Below are positions 38,018 through 47,027 of a DNA stretch of 64,000 bases, piece after piece. Made by a program: the position numbers and the translations under genes. The notes under the pieces were generated by a model, which was not told the DNA's origin, searched no databases, and saw only the letters and a program-made list of their open reading frames with translations. Numbering within the stretch: position 1 is the first letter of the stretch; every line of letters begins with the position of its first letter. The stretch comes from Terriglobales bacterium (GTDB lineage: Bacteria; Acidobacteriota; Terriglobia; Terriglobales; Acidobacteriaceae): assembly GCA_035651995.1 (NCBI GenBank), contig DASRER010000020.1, positions 248,001-312,000 on the forward strand, in the 5' to 3' direction.

Positions 38018-39985
38018 ATGGCTGAAAGCATTCGCATCAAGCTCCCCGACGGCTCGGAAAAAGAAATGCCGCGCGGCACAACCGCGCTCGACGTGGCTCG
38101 CTCTATCTCGCCCCGACTCGCCGACGCCGCGCTCGCGGCAAAGATTCGTCCGCTGAGCAACGGCCACGAGTCCGCGCTGGTAGACCTGACTCGTCCACTG
38201 GAAAAGGACGCTGAGGTCCGCATCCTGACCGAGCGCGACCCCGAGGCGCTGGAGGTTTATCGGCACTCGTCGGCGCATCTTCTCGCCGCGGCGGTGCTCG
38301 AACTTTTTCCGGAGACGAAGCTGGGACACGGACCTGCGACCGAGAGCGGCTTCTTCTACGATTTCTACCGGCCGACGCCGTTCACTGCCGAAGACCTGGA
38401 GCGGATCGAGAAGAAGATGCAAGAACTGGTGCAGCAGGACCTGCCCTACGCGCGCGAGTTCCTGCCGCGCCAGGAAGGGCTGGAGCGCTTCAGGAACGAA
38501 GGCGACTTCATGAAGTGCCACTTCATCGAGCAGTTCACGGCGCCCGATGAAAAAATCTCGATCTATAAGACCGGCAAGTTTCTCGATTTCTGCCGCGGGC
38601 CGCACATTCCCTCGACGGGCAAGATCAAGGCCTTCAAGCTGCTCAACATCGCCGGCGCCTACTGGCTGGGGAACGAGAAGAACCCGCAACTGCAGCGCAT
38701 CTACGGAACGTCGTTCTTCTCAAAGAAGGACCTCGACGCATTCCTGAAGCAGCAGGAAGAAGCCAAGAAGCGCGATCATCGCGTGCTCGGGCAGCAGCTC
38801 GATCTGTTCTCGATCCAGGAGCTGGCCGGGCCGGGGCTCATCTTCTGGCACCCCAAGGGCGGGCTGATCCGTAAGCTGATGGAAGACTGGATGCGCGACG
38901 AGTATCTGCGGCGGGGCTACTCGCTCGTATTCACGCCGCACGTGGCGCGCCGCCAGCTCTGGCGGACCAGCGGCCACGAAGGCTATTACGCGCAGAACAT
39001 GTTCACGCCCATGGAGCTTGACGATGCGGAATACCGCATGAAGCCCATGAACTGTCCGTTCCACATTCTTATTTACAAAGACAAACTGCGCTCGTATCGC
39101 GACCTGCCCGTGCGGCTCGGCGAGCTGGGGACGGTGTATCGCTACGAGCGCTCCGGCGTAATGCATGGCTTACTGCGTGTGCGCGGCTTCACCCAGGACG
39201 ATGCGCACATCTTCTGCACGCCCGAGCAGATCGAGGCCGAAATCGCCGGCTGCATCGAGTTCGCCCAAGCGGTGCTCAAGACCTACGGCTTCGACCAGTT
39301 CCAGGTGGAGCTGAGCACCTGGGACCCGAACGACCGCACGAACTTCGTGGGCAGCGAAGATCAGTGGAACATGGCCACCGGGTCGCTCGAAAAAGTGCTG
39401 AAGCGGATGGGGATCGCTTACAAGACGATTCCCGGCGAGGCGGCTTTCTACGGGCCGAAGATTGATGTGAAGCTGGTGGACGCGATCGGCCGGCTCTGGC
39501 AGCTCTCCACCGTGCAGTTCGACTTCAACCTGCCCAAACGCTTCGACCTGGAGTACGTGGGCGAAGACGGCCAGCGGCACCAGCCGTTGATGGTGCACCG
39601 CGCGCTTTATGGGTCGGTGGAGCGCTTCTTCGGCGTGCTGCTGGAGCACTACGCGGGCGCGTTTCCGGTGTGGCTGTCGCCGGTGCAGGCCGCGCTGATC
39701 CCGATCAGCGAGCGGCACGCTGAGTACGCGAACAAGATTGCGGGGGAGTTGCGTGCCGCCGGTGTCCGCGTGGAAGTGGACGCGCGCAACGAGAAGATGA
39801 ACGCCAAGATCCGCGAGCACGCGCTGCAGAAAGTGCCGTTCCTGCTTGTCGTCGGCGACAAGGAGGCCGAAGCCGGCCGCGTCAATGTCCGGACGCGCGG
39901 AAAAGAGAAGACGGACGACCTGGCCGCGGACGAGTTCAAGGCGCGAATCGTGAAGCTGATCGCGGAAAAGGCGCCGAGCGTCTAG
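38018..39985 (+). CDS. thrS: Threonyl-tRNA synthetase
   Basis: Class II aminoacyl-tRNA synthetase for threonine. The 655-residue protein has an N-terminal TGS domain (IRIKLPDGSEKEMPRGTTAL, residues about 5-24), the editing domain with HSSAHLLAAAV (about 83-93), GHGPATESGFFYDF and FCRGPHIPSTGKIKAFKL. The catalytic core shows YRMKPMNCPFHILIYKD (about residue 340) with the zinc Cys, RYERSGVMHGLLRVRGFTQDDAHIF and FYGPKIDVKL. The anticodon-binding domain covers the last about 100 residues. The ATG at 38018 gives MAESIRIKL; earlier in-frame starts have no family sequence. Confidence 0.97.
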   Translation: MAESIRIKLPDGSEKEMPRGTTALDVARSISPRLADAALAAKIRPLSNGHESALVDLTRPLEKDAEVRILTERDPEALEVYRHSSAHLLAAAVLELFPETKLGHGPATESGFFYDFYRPTPFTAEDLERIEKKMQELVQQDLPYAREFLPRQEGLERFRNEGDFMKCHFIEQFTAPDEKISIYKTGKFLDFCRGPHIPSTGKIKAFKLLNIAGAYWLGNEKNPQLQRIYGTSFFSKKDLDAFLKQQEEAKKRDHRVLGQQLDLFSIQELAGPGLIFWHPKGGLIRKLMEDWMRDEYLRRGYSLVFTPHVARRQLWRTSGHEGYYAQNMFTPMELDDAEYRMKPMNCPFHILIYKDKLRSYRDLPVRLGELGTVYRYERSGVMHGLLRVRGFTQDDAHIFCTPEQIEAEIAGCIEFAQAVLKTYGFDQFQVELSTWDPNDRTNFVGSEDQWNMATGSLEKVLKRMGIAYKTIPGEAAFYGPKIDVKLVDAIGRLWQLSTVQFDFNLPKRFDLEYVGEDGQRHQPLMVHRALYGSVERFFGVLLEHYAGAFPVWLSPVQAALIPISERHAEYANKIAGELRAAGVRVEVDARNEKMNAKIREHALQKVPFLLVVGDKEAEAGRVNVRTRGKEKTDDLAADEFKARIVKLIAEKAPSV

Positions 39986-39995
39986 CTGCTTTCAA

Positions 39996-40024
39996 GACCG
40001 CGGAGACGCGGAGGCGCGGAGCGA
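39996..40024. repeat. CCGCGGAGACGCGGAGGCGCGGAG word repeat
   Basis: Single arm of the CGCAGAG/CGCGGAG family between thrS and the next gene. Confidence 0.6.
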
Positions 40025-40073
40025 AACAGCGTAGGTTTCCGCTTCGTTATCCCCACCTCGCTCGAATTGGGGC

Positions 40074-40079
40074 TACACT
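40074..40079 (+). promoter_or_regulatory. -10 box of the exported protein gene at 40086
   Basis: TACACT in a GGCTACACT context, 6 bases before the ATG, suggesting a leaderless transcript. Confidence 0.4.
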
Positions 40080-40085
40080 CTGCTC

Positions 40086-40694
40086 ATGTTCTCGCGTTGG
40101 TTCGGTCCAGTTTTGCTGCTTTCGGTTGCCGCCGTCGCATTCGAACAAGCGCCCACGCCGCTGAATCAGAACGACACCGGCGATCTCGGCGCGTATCTGA
40201 AGAAGCAGTTCGGGCCGGGTTTTGCGCCGGCGCCGCTGGTTCCGCGCGGAGCGGGCGGCGTCCCCATCAAGGGAGCGCCGACGACGGTGCTGCTCACCGG
40301 CGATCTCGACGGCGACGGCGCTGAAGACGCCGTGATCCTGGTGAGCGCGAAAAACCCGCTGGCCGGGCAGCAGGACTACAAGTACAAGGTCATCGATCCC
40401 TACGACGCCTATTACGGCTGGGGCAATCCGAAAGAAACGCAGCAGTTTGCCTCCTCCGATCCGGACCGGGCGCGAACGCTGGTGGTGATCCACAACTGGC
40501 GCGCCGCCGAGGCCAAGGCGAAATTCGTCATCATCAATCTACCGTTCGACCGGCTGACGCTGGCGCAGGTCGTGATCAAGAAAAAGCCCCGGGTCGTGAT
40601 CAATGCCGATGAGGCGGGGCTGATGATCTCGTCGGTGTACTGGGATGGAAAGAAATACAAGTACGAGCCCGGCACGGCGGAGAGCGAAAAGTAG
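40086..40694 (+). CDS. Exported hypothetical protein with a DxDGDG calcium-type loop
   Basis: The 202-residue protein has a signal peptide (MFSRWFGPVLLLSVAAVAFEQA), a short helical region (LGAYLKKQFGPGFAPA) and a beta domain containing LLTGDLDGDGAEDAVILVS (residues about 66-84). The DLDGDG loop followed by EDAVIL is the pattern of FG-GAP/VCBS or dockerin-like calcium-binding repeats. Only one copy is present. Later segments (VVIHNWRAAEAKAKFVII, MISSVYWDGKKYKYEPG) complete a small beta fold. Function unknown; extracytoplasmic location is likely. Confidence 0.75.
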   Translation: MFSRWFGPVLLLSVAAVAFEQAPTPLNQNDTGDLGAYLKKQFGPGFAPAPLVPRGAGGVPIKGAPTTVLLTGDLDGDGAEDAVILVSAKNPLAGQQDYKYKVIDPYDAYYGWGNPKETQQFASSDPDRARTLVVIHNWRAAEAKAKFVIINLPFDRLTLAQVVIKKKPRVVINADEAGLMISSVYWDGKKYKYEPGTAESEK

Positions 40695-41007
40695 CCGGCG
40701 CCCAACTCGAAGATCAGCTCTTCGCGAAGGTACGAAGCGAAACCGAGCAAGGCTTCGTGTCTTCGCGCCCTACTAGTGGTGAGCCCTCAGATGGCGCGCT
40801 GCGCGCGCCGTAGCGCAGGTCGTGCGCGAGCGACTCGGCCCAACCGGCGATCCAGATTCGCCGGCTGTCTTCGGCGGCGATGGCGGCGTTGCCCGAGCGG
40901 CGGCGACCAGACCAGGCTACGCCCGCGGATTGGCAGGTCTCCCGCTGCGCTCGGGATGAGGCTTCGAGAGAAGAGTTCTGTCTCCAGTCGCTATAATCCC
41001 CAGCAAC
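40695..41007. other. Intergenic region before the acyl-CoA carboxylase gene
   Basis: About 310 bases. It begins with a CTTCGCGAAGGTACGAAGCGAA / CTTCGTGTCTTCGCGCCCT repeat-like stretch (about 40723-40770). On the minus strand a frame across about 40780-40900 encodes WAESLAHDLRYGARS, which weakly resembles the N-terminal segment of acidobacterial ADOP-type ABC permeases; it is truncated and not called as a gene. The downstream end carries the promoter of the next gene. Confidence 0.45.
40992..40997 (+). promoter_or_regulatory. -10 box of the acyl-CoA carboxylase gene
   Basis: Consensus TATAAT, 10 bases before the ATG at 41008. Confidence 0.5.
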
Positions 41008-42603
41008 ATGGACCTGGAGCACAAATTAGCCGAACTGAAGAAGCGCGACGGCCTGGCGGCGGAGGGCGGCGGGGCAGCGCGGCGCGAGCGCCAGCACAAG
41101 GAAGGCAAGATGAGCGCCCGCGAGCGGATCGAGTTCCTGCTCGACGAGGGCACGTTCGAGGAAACCGACCGCCTGGTGACGCATCGCTGCACCGACTTCG
41201 GCATGCAGGACCAGGTGTACTACGGCGATGGCTTCGTCACCGGCTATGGGCGGATCGAGGGGCGGCTGGTTTTCTGTTTCGCGCAGGACTTCACCGTGTT
41301 CGGTGGGTCGCTCTCGGAGGCCAACGCCGGCAAGATCGTGAAGATCATGGACCTGGCGATGAAGACCGGCGCGCCAGTGATCGGACTGAACGACTCGGGC
41401 GGCGCGCGCATCCAGGAAGGCGTGATGTCGCTGGCTGGCTACGCCGACATCTTCCTGCGCAACACGCTGTCGTCGGGCGTGATTCCGCAGATCTCGGCCA
41501 TCATGGGGCCGTGCGCCGGCGGCGCGGTGTACTCGCCGGCGATCACCGACTTCATCTTCATGGTGGACAAGACCTCGTACATGTTCGTGACCGGGCCCGA
41601 CGTGATCAAGACGGTGACGCACGAGGAGGTCACCAAAGACCAGCTCGGCGGCGCCATAACGCACAACGAAACGTCGGGCGTGGCGCACTTTCTGGCGCAC
41701 GACGACGCCGAGTGCCTGGCGATGATCCGCGAGCTGATGAGCTTTATTCCGTCGAACAATTTGGACGATGCGCCGCGCAAGGCGCCGACCGATCCGGCCG
41801 AGCGGGCTGACGCCGCGCTCGACTCGATTGTGCCGGCGGAGTCGAACCAGCCCTACGACATCAAAGACGTGATCCACGCGGTGGTAGACGACGGCTACTT
41901 CTTCGAAGTGCACGAGCACTACGCGAAGAATCTCGTCGTCGGCTTCGCGCGCATGAATGGGCGCCCGGTGGGCATCGTGGCGAACCAGCCGGCGTACCTG
42001 GCGGGCGTGCTCGACATCAACGCGTCCCTGAAGGGCGCGCGCTTCGTGCGCTTCTGCGACGCTTTCAACATCCCGCTGCTGACCTTCGAAGACGTGCCCG
42101 GCTTCCTGCCCGGGACGAACCAGGAGCACGGCGGGATCATCAAGCACGGCGCGAAGCTGCTGTACGCCTTCGCCGAGGCGACCGTGCCGAAGATCACGGT
42201 GATCACGCGCAAGGCGTACGGCGGCGCGTACTGCGTCATGTCGTCGAAGCACATCCGCACCGACGTGAACTACGCCTGGCCGACGGCGGAGATCGCGGTG
42301 ATGGGCCCGGAAGGCGCGGCCAACATCGTTTATCGGCGCGAACTGGACAAGGCGCGGAAAGAAGGCGTGTCCAGAGGCGCGGCGAAGCTGCACGGCGACG
42401 AAGCCGTCGCAGCGGTCTTAAAAGAGAAGACGGAAGAGTTCCGCGACCGCTTCGCCAACCCCTACGTCGCCGCGGAGCGCGGGTACTTGGACGCCGTCAT
42501 TCAGCCGCGCGAAACCCGCGCCCGCGTGATCCGCGCGCTGGAGATGCTCGACGGCAAGCGCGAGAGCATGCCGAAGAAGAAGCACGGAAATATTCCGCTG
42601 TGA
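41008..42603 (+). CDS. Acyl-CoA carboxylase beta subunit (propionyl-/methylmalonyl-CoA type)
   Basis: Carboxyltransferase that moves CO2 between biotin and an acyl-CoA, most likely propionyl-CoA. The 531-residue protein has [37 protein letters not shown] (residues about 33-52), the N-terminal crotonase motif [20 protein letters not shown] (about 128-147), [18 protein letters not shown] (about 165), the C-terminal [20 protein letters not shown] (about 360) and a [14 protein letters not shown] segment. It ends with the family's [14 protein letters not shown]...KHGNIPL. No biotin carboxylase or biotin carrier gene is adjacent. It is the last gene before the lower-GC island. Confidence 0.95.
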   Translation: MDLEHKLAELKKRDGLAAEGGGAARRERQHKEGKMSARERIEFLLDEGTFEETDRLVTHRCTDFGMQDQVYYGDGFVTGYGRIEGRLVFCFAQDFTVFGGSLSEANAGKIVKIMDLAMKTGAPVIGLNDSGGARIQEGVMSLAGYADIFLRNTLSSGVIPQISAIMGPCAGGAVYSPAITDFIFMVDKTSYMFVTGPDVIKTVTHEEVTKDQLGGAITHNETSGVAHFLAHDDAECLAMIRELMSFIPSNNLDDAPRKAPTDPAERADAALDSIVPAESNQPYDIKDVIHAVVDDGYFFEVHEHYAKNLVVGFARMNGRPVGIVANQPAYLAGVLDINASLKGARFVRFCDAFNIPLLTFEDVPGFLPGTNQEHGGIIKHGAKLLYAFAEATVPKITVITRKAYGGAYCVMSSKHIRTDVNYAWPTAEIAVMGPEGAANIVYRRELDKARKEGVSRGAAKLHGDEAVAAVLKEKTEEFRDRFANPYVAAERGYLDAVIQPRETRARVIRALEMLDGKRESMPKKKHGNIPL

Positions 42604-42673
42604 TGCTCAGCTAAGTACCTGGCATATGTTGACGTTTGCCATGTGTGAGCTGTTGTAGTATGAAGGCGAACAA
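42604..42673 (+). promoter_or_regulatory. Leader of the TcmP/DUF5131 island with a TGGCA-N12-TGCCA palindrome
   Basis: TGGCA (42620-42624) and TGCCA (42637-42641) form a spaced palindrome around TTGACG (42629-42634). TAGTAT at 42656-42661 is a possible -10, but its distance from TTGACG (21 bases) is too long; TTGTAG at 42653 gives 18. GAAGG at 42662 is a plausible ribosome binding site for tcmP. The palindrome could be an operator overlapping the promoter. Composition is clearly more AT-rich than the preceding gene. Confidence 0.4.
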
Positions 42674-43525
42674 ATGGCGAATACAACCCACACAGTCGAG
42701 GCCGACGGTTTGGTGTGCAACGACGCTGGACCATGGGCAAACGACAAGTATCGTCTAGTCGCGATGTACACCCAGATGTTCGCAACTGCCATGAAGGACA
42801 AGTGGCCAGCCCGGCATTATTTCGAGTTGTACGCCGGAGCGGGGTACAGCAAGATCAGGGGAGCCGATTCTATTATTGCGGCTTCGCCTGTGCGGGCCGT
42901 TACCGTTCCGGACACTTTTTCCAAATACGTATTCTGTGAAGAGGACGACGAAAAACGCGAGGCACTGCGGAAACGAATACAAAGGCACGCACCACATACG
43001 AACTGTGCATTTATTCCCGGAGATTGCAATGCGCGAATCGAAGACATTGTCAGTGAAGCGCGATCGCCGTCGGCGGGGAACAGCCTCAATCTCTGTTTCT
43101 TAGATCCTTACGATATCGGGATTAAGTTTTCGACCGTTAGGAAACTCGCCGAAATGCGAATGGATTTCTTGGTTCTGCTCGCAGTTTTCATGGATGCGCA
43201 ACGTAATTACGACAACTACACAGCTGAAGACTCCCAGAAGCTCGATCAGTTTCTTGGGGATCGTGAATGGAGGAAAGAATGGAGGAGCAAGGATCGCCTA
43301 CTCGAGGAGTTTCCGCAGTTCCTCGCTGAAGAGTTCTCAAAGCGAATGGCAATGATCGGTTACATTGGGCAACCCTTGCATCGAATGAAAAAGGTCCGCA
43401 CATACGACCGTAGGGCGCCCCTCTATTATCTGGCCCTGTTTTCACGAAGCGAACGCGCATACGCGTTTTGGGACGCCGTTCTAAACTATGCAACCGATCA
43501 ACCGAAACTCGGAGCTGATTGGTGA
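42674..43525 (+). CDS. tcmP: Three-Cys-motif partner protein TcmP
   Basis: The 283-residue protein matches the TcmP family in its DGLVCNDAGPWANDKYRLV opening (residues about 10-28), the YFELYAGAGYSKIRG segment (about 48-62), KYVFCEEDD (about 83-91), LNLCFLDPYDIGIKF (about 137-151) and the long helical C-terminal half. The family is defined by its regular occurrence next to a phage Gp37/Gp68-type gene with three close cysteines, exactly as here. The AGAG and LDPY segments recall motifs I and IV of Rossmann methyltransferases, so a nucleic-acid or small-molecule methyltransferase role is possible but unproven. Base composition is lower in GC than the surroundings, consistent with transfer. Its stop codon overlaps the next start (GTGA). 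Confidence 0.88.
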   Translation: MANTTHTVEADGLVCNDAGPWANDKYRLVAMYTQMFATAMKDKWPARHYFELYAGAGYSKIRGADSIIAASPVRAVTVPDTFSKYVFCEEDDEKREALRKRIQRHAPHTNCAFIPGDCNARIEDIVSEARSPSAGNSLNLCFLDPYDIGIKFSTVRKLAEMRMDFLVLLAVFMDAQRNYDNYTAEDSQKLDQFLGDREWRKEWRSKDRLLEEFPQFLAEEFSKRMAMIGYIGQPLHRMKKVRTYDRRAPLYYLALFSRSERAYAFWDAVLNYATDQPKLGADW

Positions 43526-44346
43526 GTCTGAATTCTGAAATCGAGTGGACGGACGCAACCTGGAACCCCGTTCGCGGCTGCACCAAGATCAGCCCCGGAT
43601 GTAAGCACTGCTACGCGGAGCGCTTCGCAGAGCGCTTCCGGGGCGTCGAGGGCCACCCGTACGAACAGGGGTTCGATCTTCGCCTGGTGCCGGAAAAATT
43701 GACGGAACCCTTGGAGTGGCGTGAACCAAAGATGGTCTTCGTCAATTCAATGAGCGATTTGTTTCATGACGGTGTTTCGGACTCATACATCGAGGCAGTT
43801 GCTCGCGTGATGTGCGCGGCTCCATGGCACACGTTTCAAGTCCTCACGAAGCGGTCCGAACGGCTTAAGACACTGCTGAACTCCAAGCTCAGATTTGCCG
43901 CTGGCCAGCGTCACATCTGGTGGGGAGTTAGCGTCGAGGACCGTAATTATGGTGTGCCGAGAATTGAACACCTTCGCCAAAGCGGTGCGTGTGTGAAATT
44001 CCTCTCAATAGAGCCCTTGCTTGAGGATGTTGGACGAATCAATCTGTCATCCATCGATTGGGTGATCGTGGGTGGCGAGAGTGGTCCCGGTGCCCGCGAG
44101 ATGAAGGCGCAGTGGGTCCTCTCATTACGCGATCAGTGTGCCGCAGTCGATGTGCCATTCTTCTTCAAACAATGGGGCGGCGTCCGCAAACACAAAACGG
44201 GCAGGCTGCTGGAAGGGCGCACTTACGATGAGTATCCTCGCAGGCCTGTAGCACACCCGCCTACGGAGAATGATCGCGTCGCGATCTCGCGACGGCTGAA
44301 GCTACGGTTTCGGTCATTCGAACTCTTGCAACTGGCTCCCGCCTAG
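43522..44346 (+). CDS. Phage Gp37/Gp68 family (DUF5131) three-cysteine protein
   Basis: The 274-residue protein starts SLNSEIEWTDATWNPVRGCT and carries GCTKISPGCKHCYAE (residues about 18-32), a C-x6-C-x2-C cluster that could bind an iron-sulfur cluster in a way reminiscent of, but spaced differently from, radical-SAM enzymes. FVNSMSDLFHDGV, FQVLTKRSERL, IWWGVSVED, LSIEPLLEDVGRI and VIVGGESGPGAREM follow, all typical of the phage Gp37/Gp68 family. The GTG at 43522 shares four bases with the tcmP stop, so translation is coupled; a TTG directly before it is less likely. The pair forms a compact island. Function is not established. Confidence 0.9.
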   Translation: MSLNSEIEWTDATWNPVRGCTKISPGCKHCYAERFAERFRGVEGHPYEQGFDLRLVPEKLTEPLEWREPKMVFVNSMSDLFHDGVSDSYIEAVARVMCAAPWHTFQVLTKRSERLKTLLNSKLRFAAGQRHIWWGVSVEDRNYGVPRIEHLRQSGACVKFLSIEPLLEDVGRINLSSIDWVIVGGESGPGAREMKAQWVLSLRDQCAAVDVPFFFKQWGGVRKHKTGRLLEGRTYDEYPRRPVAHPPTENDRVAISRRLKLRFRSFELLQLAPA

Positions 44347-44482
44347 GTCGGAAGTTTAGCCATTTCAGTCCGCGGTCATCCCTGCTTGACGTCGCTTCGT
44401 CCCGGCGTTACCGTTGCGCGGTTTTTCGACAGAGGCCATGCAACTCACCCCCCAAAAAGATCTCACACTCAGGAGAGACTTC
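44347..44482. other. Right edge of the island and leader of the DUF1264 gene
   Basis: No gene. GC rises again here. AGGAGAGA about 8 bases before 44483 is the ribosome binding site of the next gene. I find no obvious direct repeat matching the left edge near 42604, so no attachment-site pair is claimed. Confidence 0.5.
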
Positions 44483-45049
44483 ATGCGTTTGCCGACGCGA
44501 GTTCTCACCATCTTTGCCTTGTGCTGTTGTATGGCGCTGATTGCCAGCTTCGCGCCAAGCCGCGGCCCGGTAAGCGCCGCGCCGCCCCAACCCGCTCCGC
44601 CAAGCAGTCCAGCCCAGGGATATGACATCCACGTAGTCGCGCCACACCTGGTGGATGGACACGAAATGGGCCCCTACCATCACTATTGCAAAGTGCACGA
44701 CCCCGATCCGCAGATCGTGTGCCTGATCTACGATTCCACCGATCCCAACGCCAAGCTTTCGCAGGTGGAGTGGATTTACGCCAAGAAGCTGGTGCGCAAC
44801 CAGGTGTCGCTGCGCGACTGGAACAAGAACTGGCACGACCACGCCATCGAGATCGCCGGCGGGCGCGTGAAGGTGCTCGACCTGCCCGACGACAAGGCCA
44901 CCGAAGTTGCCAAGACCGTGGCCACCACCGACGGGCTGATCTATCACTTCTACAAGAATGGCAATCTGCCCAACGGCAAGATGTCCGTGGCGCAGGCGGT
45001 CGGCCACAAGCCGATGAAGCAGGACGAGTGGAAGAAGGGAGCGCAGTAG
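44483..45049 (+). CDS. DUF1264 (oil-body-associated protein-like) exported protein
   Basis: The 188-residue protein has a signal peptide (RVLTIFALCCCMALIASFAPS) and a DUF1264 domain: YDIHVVAPHLVDGHEMGPYH with HHYCKVHDPDPQIVCLIYDS (residues about 58-80), PNAKLSQVEWIYAKKL, NWHDHAIEIAGGRVKVLDLP and the end LIYHFYKNGNLPNGKMSV. The family is known from plant oil-body proteins and occurs in soil bacteria; its biochemical role is unknown. The His-rich H-Y-C and H-D-H segments could bind a metal (inference). The ATG at 44483 has AGGAGA upstream. Confidence 0.85.
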   Translation: MRLPTRVLTIFALCCCMALIASFAPSRGPVSAAPPQPAPPSSPAQGYDIHVVAPHLVDGHEMGPYHHYCKVHDPDPQIVCLIYDSTDPNAKLSQVEWIYAKKLVRNQVSLRDWNKNWHDHAIEIAGGRVKVLDLPDDKATEVAKTVATTDGLIYHFYKNGNLPNGKMSVAQAVGHKPMKQDEWKKGAQ

Positions 45050-45051
45050 GC

Positions 45052-45122
45052 CTGTCCACCGCCGAGGCGGAGAGTCCGCCGAGATTCTTGTTCTCTGCGT
45101 CCTCCGCGTCTCTGCGGTGATG
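45052..45122. repeat. CCGCCGAGGCGGAGAG / CTCTGCGTCCTCCGCGTCTCTGCGGTG words
   Basis: Words of the CGCAGAG family in both orientations between convergent genes; they can pair. Confidence 0.7.
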
Positions 45123-45124
45123 CG

Positions 45125-46999
45125 TTAGGTCCTGGGCGGCGCTGGCGGCGGCAGGAATGCCGGCGTCGGATCGGTGCCCAGCTTCGGGTGCTTGAGGTGG
45201 AAGTCGGTCGCGTCCTGATAGGCCTTTGCCACGGCCAACAGGTTTGCCTCGCCGAACAGGTTGCCCAGGAACGTAATGCTCATGGGAGTGCCGTCGCTCG
45301 GGCGGAAGCCGTGCGGCAGGATGACGGCCGGGTGTCCGGTCAGGTTCGTGATCAACAGTTGCGGGCTGAAGGTGGGCGCGACGATCACGTCCAAGTTCTT
45401 GAAGAGGTCGGCCACCTTTTCCATGAGCAGCGTGCGGGCACGGTTCTGGTTGATGTACTCCACCGCGGGAATCAGGCGCGCTTCGCGGAAGGTGTTGGGC
45501 CAGTCGTTGGGGCCTTGCGCGGTGAGCAGCTTGTCGCGGCCGCTGCGCGTGAGTTCGTCAAACGCCGCCGCCCCTTCGGCAACCAGCAGTGGACGCAGGG
45601 CACCGGCGGCGGGCCTGGTGGGCAGCTCGACCGGGATGAGGTTGATGCCGAGTTTCTTTTGGAGGACGTAGATCGCGTCGGCGTCGGCCTTAGTGGCTTC
45701 CAGGCGCCGTTCTTTCTGCGTGGGCGTTTCGCGCTTCAGTTCATCCGCGGTCGGCTGGCGCTCGAACTCGCTGCGCAGGTAGCCGATGCGCAACTTCTTC
45801 GGGTCGATCGTCGCGTCCCAGTTGAAGGGGTAGTCGTGCACGGTGCGATCGTGGCCATCGGGGCCGCAGATGGCGCTGAGCACCACGGCGCAATCCTCTA
45901 CGGCACGGCAGAGCGGCCCGAGCTTGTCCATGCTCCAGGAGAGTGCCATGGCGCCGGTGCGCGGTACGCGTCCGAACGTGGGACGCAGCCCGGTGACGCC
46001 GTTGCGGGTGGAGGGTGACGAGATCGAGCCGAGGGTCTCCGAGCCGATGGCGAACCCAACGCATCCCGCCGACGTCGCCGAGCCCGAGCCGGCCGATGAA
46101 CCGCTCGAGCCCTGGTCGGTTTTCCACGGGTTACGCGTGACGGCGCCGAACCACACGTCGCCCTGCGCCAGCGCGCCCAGCGTCAGCTTGGCGACGAGCA
46201 CGGCGCCGGCGTCGTCGAGGCGCTTGACCACGGTCGCGTCAGATTCGAACCTTTGATCCTCATAGCCCTTCGCGCCCCAGGTGGTGGGCGCGCCGCTCAC
46301 CGCGAGCAGGTCCTTCGCGCCGTACGGAATGCCGTGCAGCGGACCGCGGTACCTGCCGGCGGCCATCTCTGCGTCTGCTTTCTTCGCGGCGGCCAGGGCG
46401 CGCTCGGGAAGCAGCGTGACCACGAAGTGCAGCACCGGATCGTAGCGCCTGAGGCGGTCCAGGTACATCTGGGTGAGCGCGACCGAGGTGACCTTGCGGG
46501 TGCGCAGCAGTTCGCCCAGCTGGCGGACGTTGTAGAAGGCAACGTCTTCGATCTGTGCCGGCGCGGCGACGGCGGGCACCCGGCTCATGCGCATGGGGCG
46601 GCGCTGGGTTTCAAACGTCATGCCCGGCAGCACGGGGTTGAAGAGCAGCGCCGGAGCGACGTCGTTGGGTATGTGGAGCTCCCACACCTGCTCGAACTGC
46701 TTCAACCGGTCGTTGATGTCGCGCAACATCATCTCGACCTGGGCGTCGTCGTAACTGAGCCCGGCGACTGACGCCGCGGCGCGAATCATTTCCTTGGAGA
46801 GCGGAAGCTTGGCCACATCACCACCCACGCCCGCCGCCTGCACCGGCGCGGGCGTCGCGGTGGGTGCTGGCGCGGGCGTTGATGCGGCCTGGGGGTGCAT
46901 CATGCCCCAGAGGGTTTCGGGGAACACGGTGGAAGAAACGCCAAGCGATGAAAACAGCGCAACAAAAGCGCGGCGATTAAGCGCGGGACGTGAGTTCAT
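45125..46999 (-). CDS. Exported amidase (amidase signature family)
   Basis: The 624-residue protein has a twin-arginine-like export signal (NRRAFVALFSSLGVSS, residues about 8-23) and a Pro/Ala-rich linker. The amidase-signature core shows the catalytic Lys in GIPYGAKDLLAVSGAPTTWG (about 233), and GSSGSSAGSGSATSAGCVGF followed by IGSETLGSISSPS (about 310-345) with the cis-Ser and nucleophile Ser. Members hydrolyse amides using a Ser-Ser-Lys triad. The family also contains GatA, but the export signal and long N-terminus argue for an extracytoplasmic amidase. Substrate unknown. A TATAAT box lies 8 bases before the ATG. Confidence 0.93.
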   Translation of the reverse strand: MNSRPALNRRAFVALFSSLGVSSTVFPETLWGMMHPQAASTPAPAPTATPAPVQAAGVGGDVAKLPLSKEMIRAAASVAGLSYDDAQVEMMLRDINDRLKQFEQVWELHIPNDVAPALLFNPVLPGMTFETQRRPMRMSRVPAVAAPAQIEDVAFYNVRQLGELLRTRKVTSVALTQMYLDRLRRYDPVLHFVVTLLPERALAAAKKADAEMAAGRYRGPLHGIPYGAKDLLAVSGAPTTWGAKGYEDQRFESDATVVKRLDDAGAVLVAKLTLGALAQGDVWFGAVTRNPWKTDQGSSGSSAGSGSATSAGCVGFAIGSETLGSISSPSTRNGVTGLRPTFGRVPRTGAMALSWSMDKLGPLCRAVEDCAVVLSAICGPDGHDRTVHDYPFNWDATIDPKKLRIGYLRSEFERQPTADELKRETPTQKERRLEATKADADAIYVLQKKLGINLIPVELPTRPAAGALRPLLVAEGAAAFDELTRSGRDKLLTAQGPNDWPNTFREARLIPAVEYINQNRARTLLMEKVADLFKNLDVIVAPTFSPQLLITNLTGHPAVILPHGFRPSDGTPMSITFLGNLFGEANLLAVAKAYQDATDFHLKHPKLGTDPTPAFLPPPAPPRT

Positions 47000-47007
47000 G
47001 GCGCGGG

Positions 47008-47013
47008 ATTATA
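47008..47013 (-). promoter_or_regulatory. -10 box of the amidase gene
   Basis: Consensus TATAAT on the minus strand, 8 bases before the ATG at 46999. Confidence 0.5.
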
Positions 47014-47027
47014 GAACGACAGGCGCT

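Noticed and set aside
40780-40900. ADOP-type ABC permease gene fragment on the minus strand
   Set aside because: Only about fifteen residues resemble the family; the frame ends without further matches, so the likeness is too weak to call.
43522-44346. Classical radical-SAM enzyme
   Set aside because: The cysteines are spaced C-x6-C-x2-C, not C-x3-C-x2-C, and the rest of the protein does not show the barrel motifs.
42604-44482. Attachment-site duplication bounding the TcmP island
   Set aside because: I compared both edges and found no matching direct repeat longer than a few bases.
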